In this document: positions 1 to 7,945 of the stretch, piece after piece
Numbering within the stretch: the first letter of the stretch is position 1
How the letters are laid out: the number at the start of each line of letters is the position of its first letter
Assembly (NCBI RefSeq): GCF_001347015.1
Contig: NZ_CFGI01000003.1
Coordinates: forward strand, 124,001 to 188,000
Length of the DNA: 64,000 nucleotides
Source of the DNA: Streptococcus pneumoniae
GTDB lineage: Bacteria; Bacillota; Bacilli; Lactobacillales; Streptococcaceae
Direction: 5' to 3'
The notes under the pieces: generated by a model
The model's database searches: none
What the model saw: the letters and a program-made list of their open reading frames with translations, nothing else
What the model was told of the DNA's origin: nothing
Translations under genes and position numbers: made by a program

Positions 1-860
1 CCATTTTGGAGGGAAGCAACATTCACGTCTTGCCCTCCCTGCCTTACTCAGCGCAGGATTTTTATACCAGTATAGACGTTTTGGCGGAGTTGGATAATGG
101 AACACAGGTTATTATCGAAATCCAGGTCCATCATCAGAATTTTTTCATCAATCGCCTGTGGGCTTATCTGTGCAGTCAGGTCAATCAAAACCTAGAAAAA
201 ATTCGCCAGCAAGAGGGCAATACTCACCAGAGTTACAAGCATATCGCACCAGTATATGCTATCGCAATTGTAGATAGTAATTACTTCTCAGATGACCTAG
301 CTTTCCACAGTTTTAGCATGCGAGAGGACACGACAGGTGAAGCCTTAACCATCACAAATAATGGACAAGAAAACCATCTAGTCAAGATGGCATTCTTGGA
401 ATTAAAGAAATACAGAGAAACCAGCAAAGACGAGGTTCGCAAGCCGTGGTTGGAGTTTTTTGGGAACAAGCCCTTTACTCAACAACCCGAGCGAGCTATC
501 AGCCAAGCAGACCAGCTGCTGGACTATAAGAGCTGGTCCGAGGAGGACAGGAAAATGTTTAGCCAACTACGTATGCGCGAAGAACAAGCCTTGTTGGCAC
601 AGGACTATGCCTTGGAACAAGCAGAGGAAAAAGGTTTAGAGCGTGGTCTTGAACGCGGTCGTGCAGAGGGGATTGAACAAGGTTTAGAGCGTGGTCTTGA
701 ACGTGGTCGTGCAGAGGGTCTTGAACAGGGACTGGAGCGTGGGAAAGTCGAAGGAAGTTTGTCCATGCTACTAAATCTAGTCCGTCAAGGTATTCTAACA
801 CCTGAGGTTGCCAGTCAGCAATTAGGCATGACCGTAGCTGAGTTTGAGACATTGTTGTAA
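1..860 (+). CDS. Rpn-family recombination-promoting nuclease / PD-(D/E)XK transposase-like protein, 5'-partial
   Basis: The reading frame is already open at the window edge, so the N-terminus is missing; the first visible TTG at 6 is not the true start. The visible 284 codons contain D(24) in SIDVLAEL and the EIQVHHQ strand about 13 residues later, the variant PD-(D/E)XK core (E-x-Q in place of E-x-K) seen in Rpn/YhgA-like nucleases, followed by the NRLWAYLCSQ helix of that family. The C-terminal part (about residues 205-250) is a run of imperfect GLERG / GRAEG / GLEQG pentads predicted as a charged helix, then a helical tail. Rpn proteins are linked to RecA-independent DNA exchange and, more recently, to phage defence; which role applies here is not visible. 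A fragment of a second copy follows directly downstream. Confidence 0.75.
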   Translation, partial: ILEGSNIHVLPSLPYSAQDFYTSIDVLAELDNGTQVIIEIQVHHQNFFINRLWAYLCSQVNQNLEKIRQQEGNTHQSYKHIAPVYAIAIVDSNYFSDDLAFHSFSMREDTTGEALTITNNGQENHLVKMAFLELKKYRETSKDEVRKPWLEFFGNKPFTQQPERAISQADQLLDYKSWSEEDRKMFSQLRMREEQALLAQDYALEQAEEKGLERGLERGRAEGIEQGLERGLERGRAEGLEQGLERGKVEGSLSMLLNLVRQGILTPEVASQQLGMTVAEFETLL

Positions 861-864
861 AATC

Positions 865-900
865 ATCACTAACGGTCAGGAAAATCATCTGGTCAAGGTG
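865..900 (+). pseudogene. Fragment of a second Rpn-family gene
   Basis: Twelve codons read ITNGQENHLVKV, almost identical to ITNNGQENHLVKM inside the preceding gene (about 349-387). The match starts 4 bases after that gene's stop and then ends abruptly, so this is the scar of a deleted or recombined paralogue, not a gene. Confidence 0.6.
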
Positions 901-1146
901 TGCTTTTTGTACTAAAAATACAGGCAAGCGTTTTTGCTTTAGTCTCTTTATCCTTTATCTCTCCTTTGGTTTCTATTTACTTGCAGGAATTTTGGAGAGA
1001 CTTTGGGTATGATTTTGCTATCGGCCTTTCTCTTTGCTTCTTTCCTATATTTATCTGGGCTTTTACGAGTCTCGCTATGGCTGATTTTTGTCATGGTTAG
1101 TCTACCTCTGCTACTCGACAAAGCTGGGAGAGCCTACATCAAGTGA
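900..1146 (+). pseudogene. Remnant of a small membrane protein
   Basis: A hydrophobic frame from about 900 (LVSLSFISPLVSIYLQEFW..., two potential membrane segments) stops at 1098-1100. A second frame overlapping its end continues with more hydrophobic codons (SLWLIFVMVSLPLLLDKAG) and stops at 1144-1146. There is no convincing ribosome-binding site. I read this as one short, frameshifted membrane-protein gene; the family is not recognised. Confidence 0.3.
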
Positions 1147-1367
1147 TTTGGGATAGGAGTTATATCAAATAATATCTCAGGATTTCTGATTTTTCGGAGA
1201 GCCTGTTTTTTTATTTGCTGAGTCTAGGATAGGTCTTTCTGGCGATAGATAGCAAGACGAGCAGTTCCGTTCGAATGTCATATAAATTTAAAATTTCTGA
1301 AAATAATGAAAAATATACTAAATTTCCAAATAAGGAGCCTCTAAATCCTTTAAAATAAGCAACATGC

Positions 1368-1391
1368 ATATATATATATATATATATATAA
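1368..1391. repeat. (AT)12 microsatellite
   Basis: Twelve uninterrupted AT dinucleotides end 27 bases before the probable -35 element of the downstream surface-protein gene. Apart from this tract and the promoter, the stretch 1147-1585 shows no gene. Confidence 0.9.
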
Positions 1392-1418
1392 TTATCGATT
1401 TTCTGAAACAAAGTGAGG

Positions 1419-1447
1419 TTGAAGGAAGGGAACTAAGTTGATATAAT
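1419..1447 (+). promoter_or_regulatory. Promoter of the YSIRK surface protein
   Basis: TTGAAG at 1419-1424 and TATAAT at 1442-1447 are 17 bases apart, with TG just before the -10 (extended -10). This leaves a leader of about 130 bases before the start codon at 1586. Confidence 0.55.
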
Positions 1448-1585
1448 TAAGTATTAGTAGACAATGGGCTTTTTGTCATTTGTTTAAGATGAAAAAAGGT
1501 CATGTTTTCCTGTTTTTATGGCGAGTTGATGCCTGCATGAACATGGCTAGAGGAGCAAAGACAGGGTAGAAAGAAAGGAAAAACT

Positions 1586-4495
1586 ATGAAACAGTTTAAA
1601 ATGAATGAGCGCCAACGCTTTTCTATACGCAAGTTTTCAATCGGAGCAGCCTCAGTCTTGCTAGGGTCTGTCTTTTTTGTGGCTAATCCAGCGACAGAAG
1701 TGCAGGCGGCAGAATCAAGTACAGAAGTAGTCGCTCAGGATAGGGATGTCAAGCCTGACAATTCATCTGCCCTAAGCTCATCAGAGACAAGCAGTCAAAA
1801 TCCAAGCGTAGGACAAGCAGGAACTGAAGCAGAAACTCAAGGAACAGAGAAAAAAGAGCCAGGAACTCCATCTAAAGATGGTGAAGGAAAAGCTAAGGTT
1901 GAGGAAACGAGTACTGAAGGCAACTCTAAATTAGAATCAAATAAAGAGATAGCAGAAAAACAAGATCAACCGAAAACAAATATTGAACTTAGTAGACAAC
2001 TAAATACTCAGAACTTAGAATCGCTATTAAGTGAAATTGCTGCCGTAAAAACAGAAAACTACACAGAAGAATCAGTAGGAGCCTTAAAAGCAAAAGCTGA
2101 AGAAGCAAGACAAGTCCTTGCAACGGCGCAAAATCAAACAGAAGTAGATGCAGCCTTTAGAACATTAGTAAGTTATAAAAACACTGGCTTAAGACGTGTT
2201 AAGAAGGATGTAGAACCTAAGGCTCCTAAACTTGATACAACAAACGGTAAAGCAACAGTCGGTCTAAAGGCAGGGAATACTGAACCAAACAGTACCAATA
2301 TCGCAGGGCATAATCATAGCTTAAATGGAACTACTTTTACAGAAGGTAGTGGGTTTAGGGCGATTCCAGAAGGAGATGTAACTCTTTCTCATTACGATAG
2401 AAGTTTAACAACGGAAGTTGGAAAGGCTCCAGATGCAAGGTTCTTGCTGAGATGGAGAAGGGGGCAAGGATATAGTCCACAAGTTACTACTGGCGGCATT
2501 GGAATATATTTAGAGTATGAAAGACAACTACCAAATACTGGTAACTTTGTAGAGAGAATATTTTATAGCAAAGGTTCTACCAATACCGTAGGATCATATA
2601 GAGCTGTTTTTAGAATGGCAGATAGATCAAATGGAACGGTATATGGGTATCAAGGATTTGATATTACTGTAAAACCGCTTGCTCCGACAGTAACTATTGA
2701 AAATTTAGATAATGCTGCTGGGAAAATTTCAAAGGTAACTGCTACAGCTAGAAATTCGAGTGATTCATCTGTTGATTTTTATGTGAATGGAGCTAAAAAA
2801 GCAACTGTTAAGGCAAGTAATGGTATTGCAGAGTGGACGCCAACCGAAGTTTTTAATGCTAATGATAGAGTAAGTGCTACTAATACAGCAAGAGATAAGG
2901 AATATTTAGAAGGAGAGACTATAGGAGGAACAACTAGAATTCCTATATCCACAGCTACTTCAAATATGAGTAGTGAAGTCGTAATACCAACTCCAGTAGC
3001 ACCGACAGTAAATAAGGATGAACTTCAAGCATTAGTAGATGAAGCACCTGGTATCAAGACTACAGCGGCATATTATAATGCACCAGATAATAATAGAAAT
3101 GCCTACGATGAAGCAATAACAACTGGAGATACTGCATTAAAGAAACAAAATGTTCAGCAGGATGAATTAAATACTAATCGAGATAAGATTAAGGAAGCGA
3201 AAAAAGGTTTAACAGGACAAGCAACCAATACAGACGCCTTGACCCGAGCAACAGGTACTGATGCAGATAGTACAAAAGCGACTGATGCGAAGTATTACAA
3301 TGCAGATGCCTCTAAGAAAGATGCTTATGACCAAGCTGTAGCAAATGGTAAGACTGTCTTAGGAAAAGCAAATGTAACGCAGAAAGAAGTAGATGGTGCC
3401 CTATCAGCTATCAATACCGCTAAAGGTCAGTTGGATGGACAAGCAACCAATACTCAAGAGCTTCAAGCACTAGTAGATGAAGCAGCCAACACGGCTCTAA
3501 GTTACAAGTATCACAATGCTGACAAAGATAAGAAAGATGCTTTTGATAAAGCTATCGAAAAAGCGAAGGCTGTTTTAGATGATGTATATGCTTCTCAAAA
3601 AGCAGTTGATGAAGCTAGGGATAATCTAAAACTAGCTAAAGAATCTTTGAATGGAATTTACATACCACCGTATACTCCACAAGCAGATCAACCTCAACCT
3701 TCTACTCCTACTCAGCCAGACCAAGGAGCTACTGAGACTCCAACAGCTCCATCTGAGCCAGCTCCACAACCGTCTCAACCAACTGCTCCGGGTCAACCTG
3801 CAAGTCCTGCCCCAGCTCCAAGTTCAGCTCCGACTCAAGCTCCTAGAGTGGCAGCAAATCCTTCAGCTAGCTCAACGAGCACGCAAGCTCCAGCTCAAGA
3901 GCAAGTTGACAAGTCTGAACTTCGTGCCTTGACTCAAGAGTTAGACCAACGCTTGAAAGCTTTGGCAACAGTATCTGATCCGAAAATCGATGCAGCCAAG
4001 GCTGTCCTCCTAGATGCTCAAAAAGCTCTGGAAGATAGTGCCTTGACAGAGCAAGGTCTGGGTACTGCAGTAGAGTCTGTGAAGGCTGCCTTGAACTCTC
4101 TCAAAGATGTGAAAGCAAATGCTAGCGACAGCAAGCCTGCACAGGACAAGAAAGATGCTAAGCAAGGAACGGAAGATAGTAAGGATTCAGATAAGATGAC
4201 TGAAACAAACTCAGTTCCAGCAGGAGTGATTGTGGTCAGTCTACTTGCTCTCCTAGGCGTGATTGCCTTCTGGTTGGTTCGCCGTAAGAAAGAGTCAGAA
4301 ATCCAGCAATTAAGCACGGAATTGGCCAAGGTTCTCGGACAGCTAGATGCAGCCAAAGCGGATAAGAAAGTCCTTGCCAAAGCCAAAAAACTTCTCCAAG
4401 AAACTCTTGATTTTGTGAAAGAAGAAAATGGCTCAGCAGAGACAGAAGCTAAACTAGTAGAGGAACTTAAAGCAATCCTTGCCAAACTCAAGTAA
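1586..4495 (+). CDS. YSIRK-signal, FIVAR-repeat surface protein with a C-terminal membrane helix and no LPXTG
   Basis: 969 aa. Residues 1-41 form a YSIRK-type signal peptide (RFSIRKFSIGAASVLLGS, cleavage after VQA), which directs secretion at the septum in streptococci. An acidic low-complexity region follows, then a helical stretch (about 130-205), a beta-rich domain of unrecognised family (about 225-455), three FIVAR-like repeats (about 475-690, each about 70 aa with YYNA/YHNA and an A-x-x-A-K-x-x-L ending), a Pro/Ala/Gln-rich wall-spanning stretch (about 692-775) and another helical stretch. The C-terminus is odd: where an LPXTG sortase motif is expected there is SVPAG, then one membrane helix (about 877-895), RRKKE, and about 70 further charged, helical residues that would lie in the cytoplasm. 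It therefore looks membrane-anchored, not sortase-linked. RBS AAAGGAA precedes the ATG. A role in adhesion is inference only. Confidence 0.8.
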   Translation: MKQFKMNERQRFSIRKFSIGAASVLLGSVFFVANPATEVQAAESSTEVVAQDRDVKPDNSSALSSSETSSQNPSVGQAGTEAETQGTEKKEPGTPSKDGEGKAKVEETSTEGNSKLESNKEIAEKQDQPKTNIELSRQLNTQNLESLLSEIAAVKTENYTEESVGALKAKAEEARQVLATAQNQTEVDAAFRTLVSYKNTGLRRVKKDVEPKAPKLDTTNGKATVGLKAGNTEPNSTNIAGHNHSLNGTTFTEGSGFRAIPEGDVTLSHYDRSLTTEVGKAPDARFLLRWRRGQGYSPQVTTGGIGIYLEYERQLPNTGNFVERIFYSKGSTNTVGSYRAVFRMADRSNGTVYGYQGFDITVKPLAPTVTIENLDNAAGKISKVTATARNSSDSSVDFYVNGAKKATVKASNGIAEWTPTEVFNANDRVSATNTARDKEYLEGETIGGTTRIPISTATSNMSSEVVIPTPVAPTVNKDELQALVDEAPGIKTTAAYYNAPDNNRNAYDEAITTGDTALKKQNVQQDELNTNRDKIKEAKKGLTGQATNTDALTRATGTDADSTKATDAKYYNADASKKDAYDQAVANGKTVLGKANVTQKEVDGALSAINTAKGQLDGQATNTQELQALVDEAANTALSYKYHNADKDKKDAFDKAIEKAKAVLDDVYASQKAVDEARDNLKLAKESLNGIYIPPYTPQADQPQPSTPTQPDQGATETPTAPSEPAPQPSQPTAPGQPASPAPAPSSAPTQAPRVAANPSASSTSTQAPAQEQVDKSELRALTQELDQRLKALATVSDPKIDAAKAVLLDAQKALEDSALTEQGLGTAVESVKAALNSLKDVKANASDSKPAQDKKDAKQGTEDSKDSDKMTETNSVPAGVIVVSLLALLGVIAFWLVRRKKESEIQQLSTELAKVLGQLDAAKADKKVLAKAKKLLQETLDFVKEENGSAETEAKLVEELKAILAKLK

Positions 4496-4541
4496 AACAT
4501 GATTTATGAAATGTCAGACCTAAAAGACATTTCCGTTCACA

Positions 4542-4577
4542 AAAGCAGCGACGAGTAACCCTTGTCGTTGCTTTTTG
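4542..4577 (+). terminator. Rho-independent terminator of the surface-protein gene
   Basis: AAAGCAGCGACGAG pairs with CTTGTCGTTGCTTT across a 5-base loop and ends in a T-run. Confidence 0.85.
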
Positions 4578-4724
4578 GCTATTTTGGAGACAAGATCCGC
4601 CTTGACTAGCAAAAGAAAAGATTAGTCCAATAGTGCCCGATATGATTTTGCGTAGCAGAAAGCATACAAATTAAATTGAATATAGTAAAATAGGATTAGA
4701 AATCTTAAGAAAGTTGGTTCTTTA

Positions 4725-5432
4725 TTGGAAACGATAGTATTTTCAATTTCCGTTTTTTTAGCAGGGGTCTTGTCCTTCTTTTCTCCCTGTATTTTTCCAC
4801 TTCTGCCAGTCTATGCTGGGATTTTATTGGATGATCAGGAAAGTGCAAAAAGTTTTTCCTTGTTTGGGAGAAAGGTTCTCTGGTCAGGCTTGATTCGAAC
4901 GCTTTGCTTTATCGCAGGTATTTCTCTCATTTTCTTTATTCTAGGCTTTGGTGCTGGTTACTTTGGTCATATTCTCTATGCAAATTGGTTTCGATATGTC
5001 ATGGGAGCTATTATTATCATTTTGGGTCTTCACCAGATGGAAATTTTTCATTTTAAGAAATTAGAGGTTCAAAAAAGCTTTACTTTTAAGAAATCAGAAG
5101 CCAATCGTTATTGGTCAGCCTTTTTACTCGGTATTACCTTTAGCTTTGGTTGGACGCCTTGTATTGGTCCAGTTTTAAGTTCTGTTTTAGCGCTTGCGGC
5201 TTCTGGAGGCAATGGAGCTTGGCAAGGTGCTATCTATACTCTTATTTACACTCTGGGGATGGCTCTTCCTTTCTTGGTCTTGGCTCTAGCTTCAGGTGTA
5301 GTCATGCCTTATTTTAGTAAAATCAAACGTCATATGATGCTAATGAAGAAAATTGGTGGTTTCCTCATTATTTTAATGGGAATTTTGTTACTATTAGGAC
5401 AAGTAAATGTTCTAGCTGGAATTTTTGAATAA
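4725..5432 (+). CDS. ccdA2: CcdA-family thiol-disulfide transmembrane transporter
   Basis: 235 aa, six predicted membrane helices. The paired cysteines of the DsbD/CcdA family are present in FFSPCIFPLLP near the N-terminus and GWTPCIGPVLSS in the middle. CcdA passes electrons from cytoplasmic thioredoxin across the membrane to extracellular thiol proteins. The gene begins at a TTG codon (4725); no upstream ATG fits and the N-terminus matches pneumococcal relatives. The TlpA-like lipoprotein gene starts 8 bases after its stop, so the two form an operon in which CcdA is the likely reductant of that lipoprotein. In pneumococcus the equivalent pair (CcdA2/Etrx2) helps keep surface methionine sulfoxide reductase reduced; no such reductase gene lies here. 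Confidence 0.9.
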   Translation: METIVFSISVFLAGVLSFFSPCIFPLLPVYAGILLDDQESAKSFSLFGRKVLWSGLIRTLCFIAGISLIFFILGFGAGYFGHILYANWFRYVMGAIIIILGLHQMEIFHFKKLEVQKSFTFKKSEANRYWSAFLLGITFSFGWTPCIGPVLSSVLALAASGGNGAWQGAIYTLIYTLGMALPFLVLALASGVVMPYFSKIKRHMMLMKKIGGFLIILMGILLLLGQVNVLAGIFE

Positions 5433-5440
5433 AGGAGAAA

Positions 5441-6001
5441 ATGATGAAAAAAGTAATGTTTGCTGGCTTAAGTCTCTTGTCATTAGTTGTATTGATGGCC
5501 TGTGGTGAGGAAGAAACTAAAAAAACTCAAGCCCCACAACAGCCAAAACAAGAAACGCCTGTACAGCAAATTGCTGTTGGGAAAGATGCTCCAGACTTCA
5601 CCTTGCAATCCATGGATGGTAAAGAAGTCAAGTTATCTGATTTTAAGGGTAAAAAGGTTTACTTGAAGTTTTGGGCTTCCTGGTGTGGTCCATGTAAGAA
5701 AAGTATGCCTGAGTTGATGGAATTAGCTGCAAAACCAGATCGCGATTTCGAAATTCTTAGTGTCATTGCACCAGGAATTCAAGGTGAAAAAACTGTTGAT
5801 CAATTCCCACAATGGTTCCAAGAACAAGGATATAAAGATATCCCAGTTCTTTATGATACTAAAGCAACCACCTTCCAAGCTTATCAAATTCGAAGCATTC
5901 CTACAGAATACCTAATTGATAGTCAAGGAAAGATTGGAAAGATTCAATTTGGTGCTATCAGTAATGCGGATGCAGAAGCAGCATTTAAAGAAATGAACTA
6001 G
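5441..6001 (+). CDS. etrx2: TlpA/ResA-like thioredoxin-fold lipoprotein
   Basis: 186 aa. A lipoprotein signal ends at LVVLMAC (lipobox Cys about residue 21), so the mature protein is lipid-anchored outside the membrane. A charged Gln/Lys/Pro linker leads into a thioredoxin fold with the redox motif WCGPCKK (about residues 81-87) and a later cis-proline region (SIPTEYLID). It would accept electrons from the CcdA protein encoded just upstream and reduce extracellular partners. RBS AAAGGAG is at 5432-5438; two adjacent ATGs (5441, 5444) are possible starts. This is probably Etrx2 of the mitis group; assignment to that paralogue rests on gene order. Confidence 0.88.
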   Translation: MMKKVMFAGLSLLSLVVLMACGEEETKKTQAPQQPKQETPVQQIAVGKDAPDFTLQSMDGKEVKLSDFKGKKVYLKFWASWCGPCKKSMPELMELAAKPDRDFEILSVIAPGIQGEKTVDQFPQWFQEQGYKDIPVLYDTKATTFQAYQIRSIPTEYLIDSQGKIGKIQFGAISNADAEAAFKEMN

Positions 6002-6008
6002 AATCGAT

Positions 6009-6043
6009 AAAAATCTGATTACAAGATGTAGTCAGATTTTTTT
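6009..6043 (+). terminator. Terminator after the ccdA2-etrx2 operon
   Basis: AAAAATCTGATTAC pairs with GTAGTCAGATTTTT and is followed by T's. Confidence 0.85.
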
Positions 6044-6122
6044 AGAAAAATATTTTATAAATAGTCACAAATCTCCTATATTTATGGTAAAATAGAATCA
6101 TCATTTTATTTGGAGAAGAAAT

Positions 6123-7514
6123 ATGAATATATTTAGAACAAAGAATGTAAGTTTGGATAAAACGGAGATGCACAGGCATTTGAAGTTATGGGATTTGATT
6201 TTGCTGGGTATCGGTGCTATGGTAGGGACAGGCGTCTTTACAATTACAGGTACTGCAGCCGCAACTCTTGCTGGTCCAGCCCTAGTGATTTCAATCGTCA
6301 TTTCTGCCTTGTGCGTGGGATTATCAGCCCTCTTTTTTGCAGAATTTGCTTCACGAGTACCTGCTACAGGTGGTGCCTACAGTTATCTCTATGCTATTTT
6401 AGGAGAATTTCCAGCTTGGTTGGCTGGCTGGTTAACCATGATGGAATTCATGACAGCCATATCTGGTGTGGCTTCGGGTTGGGCAGCTTATTTTAAAGGC
6501 TTGCTTTCTCAATATGGGATAGCTCTTCCTCATGCTTTAAATGGTACCTTTAATCCTCAAGCAGGGACATTTGTTGATTTATTGCCTATTCTTGTCTTGA
6601 TCTTGGTGACTTCGCTTGTTTTACTAAATGCCAAGGCAGCCTTACGCTTTAATTCGATTCTAGTCATTTTGAAATTTTCCGCTTTAGCTCTCTTTGTTTT
6701 AGTAGGAATTTGGAATATTAAACTTGATAATTGGAGTAATTTTGCTCCTTATGGTTTTGGACAAATCTATGGTGCTAGTACTGGTATTATGGCTGGTGCC
6801 TCCTTAATGTTCTTCGGTTTTTTGGGATTTGAATCCATCTCTATGGCTGTAGATGAGGTCAAGACTCCTCAAAAAAATATTCCTAGAGGGATTGTCTTAT
6901 CGCTTTCTATCGTAACCATTCTCTATGCCTTGGTGACGCTTGTTTTGACTGGTGTGGTTCACTATAGTCATTTAAATGTCAATGATGCCGTTGCCTTTGC
7001 CCTTCGTAGCGTTGGGATCAGTTGGGCAGCCAACTATGTGTCATTAGTGGCTATCTTGACCTTGATTACAGTTTGTATCTCGATGACCTATGCCCTATCG
7101 CGTATGATTTACAGTTTAGCGCGCGATGGCTTAATGCCTGCCGCCTTTAAAGAACTAACGAAGACTAGCAAGGTACCAAAGAATGCTACTATTTTAACAG
7201 GTCTAGCTTCAGCAGTAGCAGCAGGAATGTTCCCTCTTGCTAGTATCGCAGCCTTCTTAAATATTTGTACCTTAGCCTACTTGATTATGCTAGCTTACGG
7301 CCTGATTCGCTTACGGAAAGAAAAAGGCATGCCCAAAGCAGGAGAATTTAAAACACCATTGGTACCCTTATTACCGATTTTATCAATCATCATTTGTCTA
7401 TCCTTCATGTTGCAGTATAATATGGAAACTTGGATTGCTTTCCTAGTTGCTTTGTTGATAGGAAGTATTATTTACTTCACTTATGGTTATAAGCATTCTA
7501 CCATAGAAGAATAA
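6123..7514 (+). CDS. APC-family amino acid permease
   Basis: 463 aa, about 12 membrane helices. The N-terminal signature LLGIGAMVGTGVFTITG (about residues 26-42) is the unwound helix-1 substrate site of the amino acid-polyamine-organocation superfamily, and FFAEFASRVPATGGAYSY is the following conserved stretch. It resembles the cationic amino acid transporter branch (YfnA/CAT-like); the actual substrate cannot be read from sequence. It is monocistronic, with RBS GGAGAAG before the ATG, lying between the thiol pair and adcAII. A BOX repeat begins at its stop codon. Confidence 0.88.
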   Translation: MNIFRTKNVSLDKTEMHRHLKLWDLILLGIGAMVGTGVFTITGTAAATLAGPALVISIVISALCVGLSALFFAEFASRVPATGGAYSYLYAILGEFPAWLAGWLTMMEFMTAISGVASGWAAYFKGLLSQYGIALPHALNGTFNPQAGTFVDLLPILVLILVTSLVLLNAKAALRFNSILVILKFSALALFVLVGIWNIKLDNWSNFAPYGFGQIYGASTGIMAGASLMFFGFLGFESISMAVDEVKTPQKNIPRGIVLSLSIVTILYALVTLVLTGVVHYSHLNVNDAVAFALRSVGISWAANYVSLVAILTLITVCISMTYALSRMIYSLARDGLMPAAFKELTKTSKVPKNATILTGLASAVAAGMFPLASIAAFLNICTLAYLIMLAYGLIRLRKEKGMPKAGEFKTPLVPLLPILSIIICLSFMLQYNMETWIAFLVALLIGSIIYFTYGYKHSTIEE

Positions 7515-7800
7515 TACTCTTCGAAAATCTCTTCAAACCACGTCAGCTTCGCCTTGCCGTATGTATGGTTACTGACTTCGTCAGTTTCATCTACAACCTC
7601 AAAAACATGTTTTGAGCTGACTTCGTCAGTTTCATCTACAACCTCAAAAACATGTTTTGAGCTGACTTCGTCCGTTTCATCTACAACCTCAAAAACATGT
7701 TTTGAGCTGACTTCGTCAGTTCTATCTGCAACCTCAAAGTCGTGCTTTGAGCAGCCTGCGGCTAGCTTCCTAATTTGCTCTTTGATTTTCATTGAGTATA
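7513..7800 (+). repeat. BOX element, A-B-B-B-C type
   Basis: boxA occupies about 7513-7572 and contains the complement of the standard BOXA1R primer region (GTCAGCTTCGCCTTGCCGTA). Three consecutive 45-base boxB units follow at 7573-7617, 7618-7662 and 7663-7707; they are identical apart from one base in the third. A diverged unit at 7708-7752 leads into boxC, ending near 7800 with TTTGATTTTCATTGAGTAT. BOX elements are non-coding, structured repeats of S. pneumoniae and its relatives. Confidence 0.92.
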
Positions 7801-7809
7801 TAAAGTGAG

Positions 7810-7844
7810 AATCTGTTGAGTTGTTGAAACTCAGCAGATTTTTA
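7810..7844 (+). terminator. Terminator between the BOX element and adcAII
   Basis: AATCTGTTGAGTT pairs with AACTCAGCAGATT and is followed by TTT. It separates permease transcription from the zinc locus. Confidence 0.75.
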
Positions 7845-7881
7845 TATGTGAAAGAAATTTCAAATTTTTTCTAAAAATATC

Positions 7882-7935
7882 TTGACAGATTAAGTTTTTA
7901 GGAGTAGAATGTTTACTAGTTAATTAAACAGTTAA
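7882..7935 (+). promoter_or_regulatory. adcAII promoter with two tandem AdcR-type sites
   Basis: The -35 TTGACA (7882-7887) and -10 TAGAAT (7905-7910) are 17 bases apart. Two 12-base sites follow without a gap: TTTACTAGTTAA (7912-7923) and TTAAACAGTTAA (7924-7935). Each differs at one position from the AdcR consensus TTAACYRGTTAA, and both cover the start of transcription. Repression by zinc-bound AdcR is established for this locus in streptococci. Confidence 0.8.
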
Positions 7936-7945
7936 GGAGTTGTTC

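Noticed and set aside
559-927. Minus-strand frame with repeated HDRVQDHALNL units
   Set aside because: It is the antisense of the Rpn C-terminal pentad repeats and shows no start signals.
7573-7752. CRISPR-like array (regular 45-base repeats)
   Set aside because: There are no unique spacers; the units abut directly and match boxB.
7487-7808. Open frames on both strands with TSSVSSTTSKTCFEL-type protein repeats
   Set aside because: They are translations of the 45-base boxB units and boxC of a BOX element; no ribosome-binding site or codon bias.
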